Assembly (NCBI RefSeq): GCF_958295425.1
Contig: NC_081136.1
Coordinates: forward strand, 13,239,381 to 13,303,380
DNA: 64,000 bases
Reading direction: 5' to 3'
Source: Solea solea
Taxonomy: Eukaryota; Chordata; Actinopteri; Pleuronectiformes; Soleidae
Positions within the stretch are counted from its first letter, which is position 1. Every line of letters starts with the position of its first letter. Both the position numbers and the translations under genes were made by a program. The notes beneath the pieces were generated by a model. That model did not search any database and was not told where the DNA came from. It worked only from the letters and a program-made list of their open reading frames with translations. Shown here in pieces: positions 1 to 13,133 of the stretch.

Positions 1-321
1 CGACAACCACAGCAGACACGATGCATGCCTGAGGGACTATACTGGTCGATGATCACATGCGGGAACGGCCCTCCAAAGTATGCACTGAGGCTTTTCCTAC
101 GCAGACGCCGCACATGCAAAACACAAAAATGATAAAATACAGAGACTTAAAAAGGGAGGGAGGAAGGAAGTGAGCAGATAACAGGGCAAACGACGTCTAA
201 ATTAATGAGTGTGGGGCTCCTGAAGCTGCTTTGATGTGCGTTTATCTGAGTGTGAAAGAGCATACTGTTTGAAAGTCAAGTAAACGATGCATCTACAACT
301 TTCTTGTGGTTGATTTGAACT

Positions 322-322
<1 letters not shown>

Positions 323-358
<36 letters not shown>
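323..358. repeat. (CA)n microsatellite
   Basis: Uninterrupted CA dinucleotides. Further CA/TG tracts follow at 579-599 and 694-721 in the same repeat-rich stretch. Confidence 0.95.
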
Positions 359-361
<3 letters not shown>

Positions 362-693
362 CCTTTTAATGACTCTGCATTGACTTCCATTCACTTGGGC
401 AGCCGTAAAAGCCTCACCCCTGACCCTAACCAGAATTCAAACCTTAGCCCCAAACTTAACCACTTCCTTAGAAATGAGGTTCTGCTTTCTTAGGACCAGG
501 TTTTTGGTCTCTACTGGTCCTGACAAGGTCAGTGTTAATGCCAGAAAAGGTCCGAGGTACGATGGTAACAGATATAAGTACACACACACACACACACACT
601 TAACCATGAGGGCTCAGTGGAAACCTCCCCAACCCCGGGGAACAGAGACAGACTGTGCTGCTGTGGTTTTTCAGCATGTATGTAAAAACCTGA

Positions 694-721
694 GTGTGTG
701 TGTGTGTGTGTGTGTGTGTGT
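694..721. repeat. (TG)n microsatellite
   Basis: Pure TG dinucleotide run just upstream of an interspersed repeat beginning ggtccagtatgtaag. A reverse-oriented relative of that repeat is seen near 30720-30760. Confidence 0.9.
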
Positions 722-840
722 CCGTTCCTACGTACACAACAATTATGACATTTTCTCCTAGTGCAGCTTTTCAAGTTCAAAAGGTCCAGTATGTAAGAAT
801 TAGTGATATCTACTGGCAAGATGGGGGCTTTATAGTATGG

Positions 841-943
841 TTTAGGTGCTGCCCTGCTCCAACACACCTGATTCAAATCTGCAAAGTCCTGATAACGACC
901 CACTCATATGAATCAGGTGTGTGGGAGCAGGGCAGCATCTAAA
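841..943. mobile_element. Palindromic MITE-like element
   Basis: Two arms of about 35 bases (841-875 and 909-943) are inverted copies with two mismatches: the left begins tttaggtgctgccctgctcc and the right ends gggagcagggcagcatctaaa-like sequence. The loop is about 33 bases. The arm text (acacacctgattca) matches a short palindromic repeat that I remember as frequent in fish genomes. No coding capacity. Confidence 0.7.
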
Positions 944-1061
944 ACATGCAGGGCAGGGCAGGGCAGTGGGTCCCCCCCGACTCCACACGCAGACTAACGT
1001 TCTTATTCAGCCATTAAATGTTCCTGGAGCTTTAAGACTTGACATACAGTTTCTCTTTCAG

Positions 1062-4000
1062 GCCGACCTTCCTCTGTGGAGGTCACCTGGTCATAGACTC
1101 GGGCATCGTGGCCAGCGAAGGTTTCCCCAGTCACTACAAACCCAACAGTAAATGCACCTGGTACATCACTGTAAGTCCACTAATCTGTACTAGACCGATG
1201 TATATGCTTAGAATGTGTTGTCCTCTTAGAAAGAAAACACAAAAAACACAAGGTTTTAGACGACCTTTCTACTTAATCATTAGCCTCTAAATTGTAACTG
1301 GAATATACCATCTATGAAGTAACCACAGGGTGAATTATACCAATACAAATCTTTGACATGCACAACATGCAAAATAATTAATGACAGATATTTTATAGTA
1401 TATACTGGACTGTATAATGTATACTGTACATGCCAACAATTGTCCGTTCAACTTGACAGACTATATCACCTTCACAAGTGGATAAATCTTTCTTAACCCA
1501 TTGGTTATTACGCAGATAAATTATGTAATTAACTCTATTTGAATATATTTCTTATATTTTACATTGTTGTTTTGGCTGCAATTTTATTGCCCTTACTAAA
1601 ATTAATTTTATCAAATGTTCATCAAATGTCACAAAAAGTAAGGAATGATGACATTCTCAAATGTCTTGTTTTGCGCACAAACCAAAAGCATTCATTTTTA
1701 AAGATTTAAAGAAGCCACAAGATGTTAACATTTAAGAAACCGAAAAATTTATTCTTTAAAGGTTAGTTCACTATTAAGTTAGTAATCGATTAATAATCGA
1801 GTAATTCTTTCAGCCCTAATTGTAACGCTAATGCCGACACCACTGTCATAATGTAACAACTTTTTTCAACAGAAAAATTAAAATGTTGCTTATATTCTTT
1901 CAAATAAATACATGCGAAACATCATCTCTTGGTTCTGGTCCTTTTCACTAAAATCAGCACCTGTCGCCTCCTTCAGGTCCCTGAGGGTCATGTGGTCATG
2001 CTGTCTTTCCGCCTCTTCGACTTGGAGGCCGACCCCACCTGTCGCTACGACTACCTGGACGTCTACAACGGTCACAACCGCTTGGTGCAGAAGCTGGGAC
2101 GCTTCTGCGGGACGTTCAGGCCTGGTGCCCTCATCTCCACCTCCAACACCATGATGATAGACATGGTGTCGGACGAGGCCACCGGAGGAAGAGGCTTTCT
2201 GGCTTACTTCACCGCGGGGAAGCCTCATGTGGAAGGTGAGGACGTCACACACGCACAAATGAGGGTTCGGTAAAGATCTGGTATCAGTGATCCGATCACA
2301 TGCGGACACTGCTAAGGACGACTGTTCACACACGGCATTAAAAGGGAAGCGTCTCCAGTGACCATATACGAGTGGACCTAGCTTCCCCTTCCTGTGTTCG
2401 ATTATACAAACAGGGTTCCCACACTTTGGTTGACATCAAATTCAAGGACCTTTCAAGGACCAATTCCCTCAAATTCAAGGAGCAAATATGCAGAGGTGGA
2501 AAGTAATGAATTACATTTACTGTACTTGCATTACTGTCATTGAATAGGTTTTTTGTGTACTTGTATTTTTTAAAGTCATTTTAACTAGTCATTTTACTTT
2601 TGCTTATTTATTTTTAGTACTGTACTTTGCTACATTTTAAAATCACATCTGTTAATGTTGACCTGAATTTAAAAAATAAATGATGAGGACAGGTGAATGG
2701 CGAGGACAGGTGAATTGGTCGCTAATTAAGGTCCCTGAGTGAGAGAGAAAGTTAAAGCATTTGTGACCTTTGACCCATTTTAACTGCTACATTGTGTGTA
2801 TACATATTGGCAGCACTGAACAATTAATGTGAGATTTGTGTCCCCTTGTCCTTTCTTTTAACTTTAACTTGATTTTTAGACCAGTACTTTTACTATCATA
2901 ATATTTTTACATGAGTAGAATATTTTAGTACTCCCGCGATTTCTCCCGCAATCACCTCATGAATCACAGGTGATTTACAAGCCATGAACTCTCCTAAAAT
3001 GTTAATTTTATGCAACTATTTTGTTTTGTACTATCTTTTCTGTTTTATATGTATGGTTATGTATGTATGTTTATATAGATACATAGTCTATGTTTATCCT
3101 TTTGGTACGTTACAGCTTTGTAAAAAAAACAAATCATGTGACAATAATTGTTTAAATAATGTACAAAAGCTGATTAATGTAAAAAGACAATGGTGAAACT
3201 ACGGAGGTTGTCAAATGAGAAGGTGGTCTCTAATTTGTCCTGCATACTCAAACCACTTGATTGGATATAAGGACACATTCAGGACATGTTCTGACCTCTA
3301 CTTAATGACATCTGGGGTCTAAAAGGGGGTCCAACTGTCACACTGCAGCTAATTTTGTTTTCTTCTAGTAGCATCTGGCAACACAGGACGTCTGAGCCAA
3401 TGCTCTGGCATTATTGTACATTCATCCCCAGAGAATCACACAATCCTCTCTGTGATGAACAAAACCAAAATGTCATGTTTTCAAAAGCGGCTCATGTTCG
3501 TTTTGTTCCAGGTTCAGTATCACAGGACAAAAGGGCTCATTTGAAGGAGGTCAGAATCTGACGTTTTCTTTTTCTTTTTGTCTCCACAGAGAATCAGTTC
3601 TGCGGAGGACGACTGACTAAAGAGCAGGGTTCGGTTAAGACGCCCAACTGGCCCAACTCTGATTACCCAGCAGGCATCAGCTGCTCCTGGCATATCACCG
3701 TCGAGCAGAGTAATGTAAGCCAAACAAAACACTGTCTGATGAAAAACACTGAAGTATGAAGCGTTAAATGATCTTTAGACCTTTAACTAAACTTAACTGT
3801 GATGTGGTGTGATCAGTCCAATGTCATATTGTTAGTAAAATCTCTCATTTCCATGGTTACATGGCCACAAAAAACCTACTAGACTCCATTATGTTACATT
3901 CAGGTTCTCTTTAGATTTCAAATCAATTGATTCATATGTTAATTATTTACTTGATTCATTGATTCGTTGTTTGGACCATAAAATTACAGAAAACTATGTT

Positions 4001-7000
4001 GATCTGCGATTCCAAACCTCAAAATGTAAAAGAAGGAAAGGGAAGAAGGCGAAAAGAAATGATAACCAGGACAAAAGAGGACTGAATCCAGACGAAAGCA
4101 CTAATGCAACATTACAGATGTCAAGTGCCGACTGACATTGTCAAAAAAATGTCATTTACTGCCGAAAAGGGAGGACGGAAACCAGAAGATATTCATACTG
4201 AAGAGGTTGCAGTCTGTTTTTCTTCAAAAAGGAAAAAACCCTCAAGCAAATAATCAATTGTCGAAAGCCTTTCACTCGGCCCTGCAACCCTCATGTAGAG
4301 GATGATGGATGAATGAATGAATGAATGAATGAATGAATGAATATGGATCTGCGCCGCAGGTGCACCCATGGTAAATTGCCGAGGGCATAATACACAACTC
4401 CTTATATGGACATCCTGGGGGTGTGAGTTTATAGGTCACATATTCGGGGTCAAAGCTATGATTCCTTTTATATCGCAGTTTTAGTAGTGACATAAAGTAG
4501 CAATAAGTTTCTTTTCTTTTTGTTCATAAAAAAACGAGCCAAGTGAACTTTGAACTGTGACGCTATAGTTGGTGCTAAAGACACACAGTTTGCCGTCACC
4601 TCAACTGTGTCCGCCAATCAGACGATGAACCTCTTCACACCTCCAGCTCATCAAGAGCAGCACTGCCGTTTTCAATTCTCTGAATGAAAGAGTTAATTTA
4701 AGTCAAACTTAAGCTGCCGCTCAGTGTGTTACATAAGACCTGCTGGTGGAGGAAGAGGAAGAGGAATCAAAATGGTAGTGAAGGGGCCCATCACAGGGAC
4801 ACGTTCAGGTCGCTCTGTGTGTGTGTGTGAGAGCGAGAGTGAGAGACGGTGTACTAATGGCAAGGTTCAAAATGAAAATGAAAGACTTCATTGAAAACCT
4901 GCAGGCGTGCTCATGTGTGCCAAGAGATTGAACGTAGAGAGCCAAAAGCAAGGTCAAAAGAGAGGGACTAAATGCCCTCCTGTGTTTCTGAAGTTGGGCC
5001 CTTTTCCTTCTCCTCCTCCTTCTTCTTCTCGTCCTCCGCCTCCTCCTCTTCCTACATCTGCTCTGTACTGGCCTCATGACACAGCTCACATGTTTTAATT
5101 CCTCGTCATGATATAATGTTTTGTTTCCACCTCTTCTCTATAGGTGATCGAGGTGAAGTTTGAGAAGCTGGACTTGGAGCCGGACACGTACTGCCGCTAC
5201 GACTATGTGGCGTTGTTTAACGGAGGAGAGAAGGACAACTCGAGAAGAATTGGGAAATTCTGTGGAGACAGGGCTCCAAGGTGAGACAGTGTTAAAAAAA
5301 AACAACCAAAATAATCGGGCATATGAAAACATAGGTGCCAAATAGTTTATTTAATAGAGTCACGAGTCCTGGAAAGCAGGGCTCAAGTCGAATTTCGAGT
5401 CAGAATCTTAGATGTTCACTGGGGTGAGAGTACTGATCAGAAATGAGTGTAAAGAAAAAAATGACTAAGTTCTGCCAATCAAATCAAAATTTGATTTCTC
5501 ATGTTCCCCCTTTCATCCACGTCTCCTCTCATTTCCGCAGCACTATCGTGACCAATGGGAACGAGCTACTTGTCCAGTTTGTCTCTGACCTCAGCGTGAC
5601 CTCCGATGGCTTCATGGCCCACTACTCCAGTGTGCCCCGCGGTTCCCGGAGACCCACTGCCGGGGGAGACTTCATCTACAGGCCTCAGACAACGGCCATG
5701 CCACAAAAAAAAGCCGTGAGGCCGAGTAAACCCACCAAACCGACCCCCAAACCAAAACCTGCCGTCCAGGCAAAGCCCACCAAAAAAACACTGGTGAAGA
5801 AACCTCCTCTGCGCAAACCTACCAAGAAGCCGGCAGTCAAGCCCTGGGCTAAACCCAAACCAACACCTAAGGTACCTGTGAAGAAGCCCGCACCTAAACC
5901 TGGATCCAAACCTACACCCAAACCCAAGTTTGTCAAACCGACTCTCAAACCCAGCATCAAGGCGAAACCCACGCGCAAACCTGCAGTGAAGGTCAAACCC
6001 ACCTTAAAACCTGCAGTCAAACCAGTAAAGCCCACAGTCAGGAGTGGAGTTAAACCGCCCGCTAAACCTAAAGTGACAGCAAAACCAGGAACAAGCAAAA
6101 CGGTGACGAAGAAGCCTGCTGTGAGCAAGAAACGTGAGTTTTTAAAAGTAAAATTAAAGTTCACAGATGGTGGAAAGACTGGTGCTTGGTATGCTAACAA
6201 CTAGTCAACAGCTAAACGGTAAACTAAAGGACCATTGCTACTCCCTAACGTTATCTCTGTCACTACCGTACATGTCTCTGTGCATCTTTTGTGTTGGTAT
6301 AGACATTTACACAATACTTCCTCCAGAGGGGAGTGCATCAGAGTTGCAGGCATCGCCATAGCAACTATTAAAATTTGTTATTTTTATTACGCTGGATCTG
6401 AAATTGACTGAAAAGCAAACAGATTTTGTGGCCGTGGAGTGTAAGACTACTAAATCCAAGGCATCCCAATTACGGGGATTACTACTTGTTAGTGTTGACG
6501 TTGAGAGAGATCGATGACCTGGGATAGCCCCTCGAATAAAACCACAGTGCACCAGTGAGTGAAGCCGAGTCCCTGGCAGTCACCCTTTGTTTTCTGGCTG
6601 CAGGGATAAACCAGTGAGTTCTGGCAGCATGTTTTTACAGTGGTTTCATTACAACTGTAGGTTGTTTCCTTGTGGTTTTCCTGACTGATTGTACTATTAA
6701 CTCTATACTGCCCCCATGGTTTCCAGTGGTATTGCTCGTCCATCATCACAAGTTCCCCTGCTCGGCGTACAATGATGGACAAAATGAACTTAGTGCCAAG
6801 TACATACAAAAGGCTATGGGCGGGTACTTCTGATTAGACCAGAGGGATAAAAGAAGCAAATAAAAGGTTTGGAATCATTAAACCAATCTTTATATGCAGC
6901 CTGCTGTGAGCCGGACACACTTCATCCAATAAATTAATATCTCATTTGTGCTTATTTACTGGGACAAGGACAGTCTTCTAACGATATGGAATAGCTGAGC

Positions 7001-9720
7001 TAACTGTGCACGAAAATGTATGGAATGATGGCAGAGCTCCATTTAGCTTCCTCAATTTCATGGTACGTGCTGACGAAAATGAAACCAGTGCTTCTCCTGA
7101 TGGCGATGAATCGGCTCTTTGTTCCACACCTGTGTGTAGGATGCTAATGTAAGTGTTTGATTATCTGCTTTGTGTGTGTTTTCTGCAGCGTTACCACTGA
7201 ACCCACTGTGCACACAGGCGTGTAAGCGGACAGGGACTCTGCAGACCAGCTACTGCCCTCACGACTTTGGTGAGCCACAACACAATCAGCTGCTCTCTCG
7301 TCCCAACGAAAACCTCTATGTCCTCACAGCTGGACCTCGACACTTATTTTAGCTCGTTGTTCTTTTGCTCTTTGGACCCCACCTCACACAGCCATGGACA
7401 ATGTGTTCTTGTTGCATTACAAACATGTAGACAGTGTCCACTCACATGTGCTGTCCTTTTTCGTCCGTTTTCCTCTAAATGGGAACATAATGTACAAAAT
7501 TGGCATCATGTTCTGTTGAAGAAGAGCTGAAAATGGCAACTGAAACCATTAACTCCTCAGGAAAATGAGTGACATTACAAATCAAGTAAAATAGGCTCAT
7601 TTTCCCATAAACTCCTATTCAGCGTTCCTTTTCTGCAACCAGCACAGTCGCCCCCCCGGTGGCTAACTGTTACTTTAGCCGTACTTCCTTGGCTTCACTT
7701 TTCACGCCTCAAGAACGCGTCTATATTTATGTATAGTCTGCGCTCACACCCAACAAAGTGTCTTCACAAGGTCTAGTTGTCATTTAACAGTCTAGCATTG
7801 GTCTCACAATGACATACTTTAACCTTAGGCAAAGGAAACTGATGATAATCATCTATTTTCTCTTTTTTTAAGCAAAGATATTCCACTTGTGTGCTTTCAC
7901 TTCACACACTATCAGATGTGTGTCAACTGCAGAGAATCTATCTCTCCTACAACCTGGCAAATTAATGATAATAATATAATAACAATAATAGTAATAATAG
8001 GCTATGGTGCAAGAACAAAAGGCAAATCACCTAATTTGCATGTATCAATCCAAACACACCCATGAGAAACATGATAAATACAACCACTCGGAAGCATGCG
8101 ACTTGTGCAGTGACCTCATCTCCATAAATAAACCTGTGCAGGTGGATTTGGGCACACCCTAAAATGCACCACTGCCATTTGCATCAATGTCTAATGTACG
8201 CTTATGCATTCAGAGGAAACAGATTCCCTAATATTAAGAATGTTACCGAAAAAAGTTCCAAAACAAGTCAGTAACATTACAAAAATGAGTTACAAAAAGT
8301 TACAAAATGATGTCATTTAAAAAAACTAAAATAATGTTTAGTGATCATTCTGAAGGGAAAAACCAAGATCATAAATCACATGGTCCTATGATGACTGGAA
8401 TGATGCAGGCTCCACCTTGTGGCACTTCAAAATAAAATCACCAGGATTGCATGAGAGTGAACAAGACAATATTTTAAATATGTTCTCATTCACAATTATC
8501 CTGGTAATGGACATTTGCTATGATCATCGCCAATATTGTTAATATCTTACATTATTGCATCCCTATATGTTTGGTAAGTTAATCAATAATTAATAACTTC
8601 ATTTTATGCATGTGATACTTAATAATTCTTAAGTGAAAGACTATTTCCCCTCTTCTTTTTTTTCCTCGGAAATTTCAATATTCTTAATTTTTGACCTTTC
8701 TTTCAGTTATTACGGGTAGGATCACGTCTGTGACTGCTGGTCAAAGAGGCTCCGCAAAAGTCGAGGTGGCCCTGATCAAGGCCTACAAGACAGGACGCCT
8801 CAACGTCGCCACATCAGGCCCGGCCACGTCAGTCACTCTGACCTCCACCTGCAAGAGATGCCCCGGCCTAAGCAAAGGTACAACACTCGCAAAATGTGGA
8901 CATCAGGCTTAAAGCCGCTGTCAGTGATATCCAAATATCGTATTCTGACAGATATAACTGATGTCATGTATGGATTATGAGCCAGTGGGCCCCTGGGCAC
9001 AGACAAGAAAATGCATAAATCAACAACAGTACAAAGAAAAAAAAGGTTATCAATTATTAGCCCCTCAAGGCCCTGGGCCCGGTAGGCCCGTTCAGTAATC
9101 CATCCTTGCACCTCCCCATGTAAAACTAACCCCATCCAAATAGTATATATTTATATTTCTAGCAACTTTTACTCCAATACATTTCCCATTACTATCTTTG
9201 TTACTACCAAATAAAATCAAAAGAAGAATCAGAGTTGGAATTGGTCTGTTAAGTGTCTTGCTCAAGGACACATATAGGCTAGCAGATCCAGGAATTGAAC
9301 CCACACCCTTCCAGTTGAAAGACAACTCGCCCTACCACTGAGCTATGGTTCAATCCTTACACCTCACCTTTTGTAAAACTTAAAAGTACATTTTATATCA
9401 GAAAATTACTTCAGTACAGTAACTGTCACAATACTTAAAGACTTTCACTGAAGTAATACTATAAAAAGTGACTTCTACCATAGTCATTTTCTTAAGATAC
9501 TTGTACTTTTACTCAAGTATCCCTTTAAGATATTATCCAAGATTGATATTTGTTGACATATCTCTTCCTGTTGTGTCTCTGCGATACAGGCTTGAACTAC
9601 GTGTTGATGGGGAAAGTGGACGCTCAGGGCAACGGCCAGCTGAGCCCCTCCAGCTTTACTCTCCTCTATAAGCCCATCCACGCCAAAGCACTCGCCCTCC
9701 TTTCTCGCAAGTCATGCTGA
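1062..9720 (+). CDS. pcolce: Procollagen C-endopeptidase enhancer (5' partial)
   Basis: Secreted glycoprotein that binds fibrillar procollagen C-propeptides and enhances their cleavage by BMP-1/tolloid proteases. Exons, all with AG/GT borders and compatible phases: 1062-1170, 1977-2235, 3590-3714, 5144-5280, 5541-6133, 7189-7269, 8707-8877, 9590-9720 (TGA at 9718). They encode about 534 residues. The first CUB domain begins PTFLCGG and has the calcium-site type motifs FDLEADP and [11 protein letters not shown]. The second runs from [11 protein letters not shown] through [16 protein letters not shown] to [11 protein letters not shown] linker of about 140 residues rich in Lys and Pro follows, then a C-terminal NTR (netrin-like) domain with [16 protein letters not shown] and a final Cys. 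No exon for the signal peptide was found between 1 and 1061, so the 5' end is probably upstream. PCOLCE2 is the alternative; AYKTG in the NTR domain and linkage to cnpy4 favour PCOLCE. Confidence 0.95.
1600..1820. repeat. Decayed hAT-like repeat
   Basis: The sequence cattctcaaatgtcttgttttg followed by taatcgattaataatcga and a tail near tttcagccct parallels the intact element at 33548-33863. It is an older copy of the same family inside a pcolce intron. Confidence 0.5.
2493..2935. repeat. Interspersed repeat with hAT-type end
   Basis: Starts with gcagaggtggaaagtaatg and contains many short tracts of the acttgtactttta type. This resembles terminal sequence of fish hAT-like non-autonomous repeats. 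Related text is seen at 9380-9530. No open reading frame. Boundaries are approximate. Confidence 0.4.
4308..4342. repeat. (AATG)n microsatellite
   Basis: Tandem gaat units inside the pcolce intron between exons 3590-3714 and 5144-5280. Confidence 0.9.
9245..9355. repeat. SINE/LINE-tail type interspersed repeat
   Basis: Contains gtgtcttgctcaaggacaca, then attgaacccacacccttcc and ctaccactgagcta, the hallmark text of a very common fish interspersed repeat. Lies in the last pcolce intron. Other fragments are at 12965-13050, 22575-22625 and, reversed, 33105-33280. Confidence 0.6.
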
Positions 9721-9970
9721 CATCACGGCCCCATCCACCAATCACAGCACACACCTGCAGAGCCCTGACTCTCTAAAAAAAAAAAAAACAGCAACCCAAA
9801 AACGTGTAACTTAACATAAAGACTGAAAATATTATGACTTATATTCAAAAACATCTCTTATACAATGTAAAACAGTTGATTATTTACATTTTTTTGAAAG
9901 AGTTAACACACCGTTGACTGTTGTGTATTTTATATGTAAATTATATTGTTTGTGTTAAAAGATGCACATT

Positions 9971-9976
9971 AATAAA
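9971..9976 (+). promoter_or_regulatory. Poly(A) signal of pcolce
   Basis: AATAAA lies 251 bases after the pcolce stop codon, with further overlapping AATAAA-like copies to about 10007. This is a plausible 3' end for the transcript. Confidence 0.6.
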
Positions 9977-11140
9977 CAATAAATAATTAAATAAATAAAT
10001 AAATAAATGTGATGCTGGTGCTTGGGGGGGGGGGTGATTTTAATGTCGACCATAATAGACCCCCATAGTATACAACTGTTATACTCACCGTTATTTAATG
10101 TTCATTAGAGCCATTTAAAAAACATTCACACTCAACTATTATATTTATTACAGTAACGTTAAGGTTATGCCACACATTACTGTGATTTAGCAGTGTGTTT
10201 TCTGTATAAATAATACCATGACGTCACACTAGTAAGTGCCGTACAATACATAACATATGATTTAGCAGTATTTCTTTTCTGAGTAAATACTGCTGTATGG
10301 AGTAAAACTAACACTTTAGAGGAGTTTCCTGTGCAATGGCCACAATTAAACACATAACTACACAATTATATTGTGAATTATTATAATTAAAGACTGTGAA
10401 GTCAAAGAAAAAAAAAAAAATACACAAGATCCTCCACCAGTGATGTGTCACTTACCGCAAAACTTCCTTTAGTTCCAACAGCAGCAAGAAATCACCGCCC
10501 AGGCTATTCTGGTAAAACTGCACCTGTTTGACAATAATGGAGACCAAGAGGGAAGTGACTTCATAGTAATAATAATAATACACTTTATTTGTATAGCACC
10601 TTTCATACAATGATTGCAGCTCAAAGTGCTTCACAGTGTATAGGAGAATAAAATTTAAAAAGCAAATACAACAATAAAACACAACACAGGGTGGAATGAA
10701 AAGGAAAAAGTAAAAAGGTAAAACCTTGAAATAAACAAAAGATGCAAAGGGGCGTAAGTAAGAAAGGTGGCATCCCCAATTTCCGTTCTCTCCAGTACAT
10801 AGCCAACAAGGGATTTGGCAATGTAGTTGTTTCTTTTTCCATAATAAAAGGTCTGAACTTGATATGAAATTTAATTTTTTTTTGTTAAGATAAGCAAATT
10901 ATTTAAGATCAGATTTGTTCAATCATCTGCCGGGCCAGATATTGATGCTGGGGGGCCAGTTTCGGCCCACGGGCCACCAATTGCCGACCACTGCTGTATA
11001 ACAACTGTAAATAAATGACGTCGCACACTCGGGGCTCTGAGTTCACTCGAAGGTAACAGGAACATTGACTCTTAAGTTTAAGTGATAACACACAAATTAA
11101 AATATAACATTTCAACCAACAGAGCCCAGAAAACCCTTGC
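9977..11140. other. Intergenic, no gene seen
   Basis: AT-rich DNA with an AAAT run near 9990-10007, a G run at 10024-10033 and an ATA/TAA run near 10565-10580. No exon-like open frames with splice borders were recognised. Confidence 0.6.
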
Positions 11141-13133
11141 ATGAAACCAAGGCTACAAACATCACTACATTTTACCTCACTGATTTCATGTGACCTTGAG
11201 GTCTAGTGAACCCAAAAATGATCATTTATCAAATTTAGCTTACAGTTTCTGGTTGCTTAGCGGCGCGTCGACAGGAAAGTCCAAAAAACTAGGAACTAAG
11301 TTTGGATATAAATCAGACAGATGCGAAAGATGGCACTTGGACATAGGAAGTGACACTGAGAGACAGCCGATTCCATGAGGAGGCGGGGCTAACTGAACAC
11401 AGGTGAGACTAATTAGGGCGAGGCATACAATCAAAGAAGCAGGAAACAGGACACAGACAGGAAGTGGCGCGCAAGTTCAGCAACTTCAAAATAAAACAGA
11501 AAATAACACATTTTAAAGGCTTTAAAGGCTAAAATGACATTTATACTTGTTAATTTGTGTTTATTTAGTGATTCTATCAGGTAGTTTTCACCTGTTACGA
11601 CTGCACAACACAGTTTCTGGTACCTTTGTTGTCGTCTCAAGTTTTATTCAGAAAATGAATGAAGATGAAAACACCAATGAACAGAAAGAGCAGCAAGAGT
11701 ATGAGGAGGATTTAAAAGTGCGGGGAAAATGAGTCAGTAATTTCAGTTAATGTAAGAAATGTCTCCTAAAACATATTCCCATTCTGAGACAATAAAAAAG
11801 TGCTTTGCCACTGACGTCTGAAAGCAATAAACAACCTCAGGAGAGCTTCAAACACCATTGAGGTTCACAAGACAGAAAAGGTGTGAAAACGTGTGTGTTA
11901 TCATTTAAAATTCAAACACTTATTATATCTGTCACAGCATTGGCCTCTAGTGGCTTCTTTATGTAAATGCAGAGTGGGAAATTGCTTAAATAAACTTAAA
12001 CAATTAATAATACACTAAATGATAAACTGAATATGTGATTGAATCTAAATTAAATTGATGCATGAGATGTTTAATCCAACCATTAAAGTTTTATAAAAGG
12101 ACGAAATTAGGGGGGAAAATTTAGTTTTAGTTTCGTCTTGAGTCAGGAAATATAGAGCGATGGACAAAAAAAACCCCACTGAGTTAATGAGATGTACGTG
12201 CAGAAGCAGAAGCTGTGACTCACCAGTTATCAGTAACGGGCGTGTAGGATACAACATATTTTAATGTACACAGTAAATCCATTTACTGTAAATGTTGAGT
12301 AAGTTTCACTGGCGCGTGACCTTTACCCATCATTGTCTTCCACACCTCCAGTCAATGTGACCTAAAAGCTTGAATTGGAGAAGTGACCGCAGACTGACGG
12401 CTCCTCAACAATGCTCTTTAAGCAAAAGACAGAAGCAAAACATTTTTTTTAAAAATTCCAGCACAAAGTCACATTTTGCCTTTCATTTCCTGTTCTTCTT
12501 TTTTCTTTTGGAAATGAGCATTTAAACAACACTAATCTGAACGTGTGCAGTGTTAAGTATTATAACTGTAAAGCTGAACCATTAGGGCATTTGTTTTTTC
12601 ATGACATATATTGCCATTTGATTTTGCGATATGACTTTTTTGTTTCTACCCTGTAAGTATTGCATCTTTAATTGGCAAAGAAAAAGAATCTAAAGTAGAA
12701 CAATTAAATTGACCTTCCGGTGTAAGAAGACATGATTCCAAGAAAAACACTCATTCAGTCTTTCATCCTTCAACCTTCACAGTTGAAGATACTTCACACC
12801 AGAATCCACATCAAGAAACTTCCGATCCACAAATACATACCATCACGTTTGTGTTTATATAAAGCTTCTCTAGTCTTGATGATTCACCCACTCACTCACT
12901 CACACTTTCATACAGCACATCCATGTGCATCACTCATCTTTGATACCCATTCACACAGCAATCAGGAGCAACTTGGGGTTAAGTGTCTTGTCCCAGGACA
13001 CATCGGTATGTCGTGGAGCTGGGAATCAAACCCTGACCACTGAGCGTTATCCCCATTGAAAGCACTCATACCTACGCCAAGGCCACTCACGTTGGCCCAC
13101 ATCAGCACCAAAATCAGAAAATAGAATCCAAAT

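Larger units (their letters stand above)
1..1061. other. Upstream/intronic DNA with repeats, no supported exon
   Basis: No exon could be supported here. The stretch holds CA/TG microsatellites (323-358, 579-599, 694-721) embedded in a repeat whose text (accaggtttttggtctc, then tcctgacaaggtcagtgtt) resembles a common fish interspersed repeat. A palindromic MITE-like element lies at 841-943. It is probably the first intron of pcolce. The reverse strand of about 1-110 stays open for some 35 codons, but I do not recognise the product. Confidence 0.5.

Noticed and set aside
1..110. Minus-strand frame reading through the first 110 bases as an exon of another gene
   Set aside because: No recognised product and no convincing splice site; too short to support.
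4805..5098. Arg-rich and Pro-rich open frames near 5000
   Set aside because: They arise from a polypyrimidine CTC/TTC tract in a pcolce intron.
5685..6200. 171-codon open frame on the minus strand opposite the pcolce linker (Leu/Gly/Val/Phe-rich)
   Set aside because: It is the mirror of the KP-repeat coding exon and has no splice, start or family support.
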